64,000 nucleotides of DNA from contig JANPWX010000096.1 in the NCBI GenBank assembly GCA_024734555.1, positions 12,765,589 to 12,829,588 on the forward strand, read 5' to 3'. Below, one piece after another: positions 62,736-64,000 of the stretch. This stretch comes from Trochalopteron elliotii (Eukaryota; Chordata; Aves; Passeriformes; Leiothrichidae). The notes under the pieces were generated by a model. The model saw nothing but the letters and a program-made list of their open reading frames with translations, made no database searches and had not been told where the DNA came from. The translations under genes and the position numbers were made by a program. How positions within the stretch are numbered: the first letter of the stretch is position 1; each line of letters starts with the position of its first letter.

Positions 62736-64000
62736 TTCTTATACACTTTGTTTGTATGCTTTCTTTCTCCTTCTAAATTTCATAATTTGAAACTGACTTG
62801 TGAAAATGGCTGAAGATCAAATTGGACCTGTAAAATGTGATCTCATAAAAAGTTGCTTTGTTAATGCTTTGCTGAGCTATAAGTAAAGATTAATTTTGTT
62901 GTATTTATTTAAAAGCAAGATGCTGAAATCAATTTTTCTTCAGGGGTTTTAATTTTGCGTTTTTTAAAATGTACTTAAACAGCACAGCAATCTCTGTTAC
63001 ATAACTAACCATCTGAGTACAAAATAACATTTTCGGGTGTTTGTTAATTCTTGTCACTGTGGTAGAGATGAGAATAGTGCTGAAAAAAAGAAAAAATTGT
63101 CTCTGAGGAGTGTGTCCAAGCTGAATTTAATTCCATGACAATTCAATGAGAAATCTTCTCTTGTCCCTATCTCTTGTTTTATGTATTTTAGGGTGAGGGG
63201 TTCCCTTTAAAATAGGTTTAATTTGAATGGGAAGGGGTGAGGGTAGTGAGATAATAGATCACATCTTTTTTAGTGTACAGGCTTCTGGCACAACTAGGGT
63301 GCTGCCCAAACACTGTGGATTCATTAAGAAAGCAATTCCTAGTTCTGCATTTGGGTAACATACAGGCTAGATGTATCAGTGGTTGGAACTTTTTGTAGTA
63401 TATTTATGGGATGACTAAGAACTTATAAAAACTGGAGGAAGGCAATGCCCATGAAATCAACACTTGAATTCCAGTATTTAGTGTTTTGTATAACAAGGGA
63501 TTTTAAATGTGTAAGTGCCTTATTGTGTGAAACAAATGAAAGGTGTTCATACCCCTCAACAGAGCAATATGGGAATTCCTGTTCTGTGGACTCCTACAGT
63601 TATATTAAGCCAAAGTAATGAGTATTGGTTTCCTCAGAAAGTTGACAAATGTTATATTAGGGAAGAAGTTAGCCTATCATAAAAGTAATCTGGCCGGCGT
63701 ATATTAATTGTGATGATCTCATCTCTGTTTTTTTTAACTTGCCCTTTGCCCCCATCTCTCCCTCTGACTCCCTTCCTTCAGACTTCTGCAGAAATGTGTC
63801 TTAAGCTGTTGTTAGAGTAAGTTTGGTTCCTCCAGCATAAGAAGCCATGAGTTTTCAACCACTGAAAAAAATGCAGCTTTTTGGAGAAGGGAATTCAGCC
63901 AAAGTTCAGTTAGAGCACAGCCCGTTGTGGCTGTACCTGCCAGCTCGGGGGTTCACTCGTGCCTTGTTCGCACTAATTGTTGGAGGTGGAGGCACCAAGG
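62736..64000. other. 3' flanking DNA, no gene recognised
   Basis: AT-rich to about 63700, then a pyrimidine tract (about 63730-63781, ending in CCTTCCTTCAG) and a more balanced last 220 bp. A frame starting at ATG 63847 is open to the edge. In mammals TPD52L1 follows RNF217, but nothing here resembles its coding sequence. Confidence 0.6.

Noticed and set aside
62544..62813. Overlapping 77- and 89-codon frames near the end of the 3' UTR
   Set aside because: They overlap in different frames, include the likely poly(A) signal at 62712 and show no domain.
1..64000. CRISPR arrays, bacterial operons, tRNA or rRNA genes, phage-like systems
   Set aside because: No regularly spaced repeats, no tRNA cloverleaf noticed, and the gene structure and repeats are those of a bird nuclear genome.
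62736..64000. TPD52L1, the neighbour of RNF217 in mammals
   Set aside because: No stretch here translates to the TPD52-family coiled-coil sequence; if present it lies further right.

Overview
The window is vertebrate nuclear DNA, almost certainly from a bird. It is AT-rich, has one CpG-rich block at its left edge, and has a gene split by GT-AG introns. It carries several CR1 LINE fragments, whose 3' ends show the avian form: a degenerate AGAATCAYAGAATGGTTTGGGTTGG-like start when read on the minus strand. A further interspersed repeat resembles one I recall from bird genomes. I saw no Alu, L1 or B1. I cannot name the species.

One protein-coding gene occupies nearly everything: RNF217 (IBRDC1/OSTL), a RING-between-RING (RBR) E3 ubiquitin ligase with a C-terminal transmembrane segment. 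Six plus-strand exons can be placed to the base: 1-272 (5' truncated by the window edge), 32970-33203, 39781-39945, 47164-47365, 54449-54520 and 56621-56694. Together they give 338 codons plus a TGA stop, with all reading phases agreeing. RING1 lies in exons 1-2, IBR in exons 2-3, RING2 with the catalytic Cys in exons 3-4, and the membrane helix in exons 5-6. The N-terminal low-complexity region and the start codon lie to the left of the window.

Layout: CpG-rich first exon and start of intron 1 (1 to about 520); a 32.7-kb intron 1 with one old avian repeat (about 11040-11900) and two CR1 pieces (18459-18644, 25077-25505); introns 2-5 of 6.6, 7.2, 7.1 and 2.1 kb, with CR1 pieces in introns 3 and 4; then a 3' UTR from 56695 of uncertain length, with several AATAAA signals up to 62717; then flanking DNA to 64000. 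No second gene, tRNA, rRNA, CRISPR array or intact transposon was recognised.

I did not find a previously undescribed system. The items most worth a second look are two adjacent perfect 10-bp hairpins about 465 bp before exon 2, the symmetric 72-nt exon 5 whose skipping would remove most of the membrane helix, a weak exon 1 splice donor, a GC-rich island inside intron 3, and a 51-codon frame left open at the right edge.
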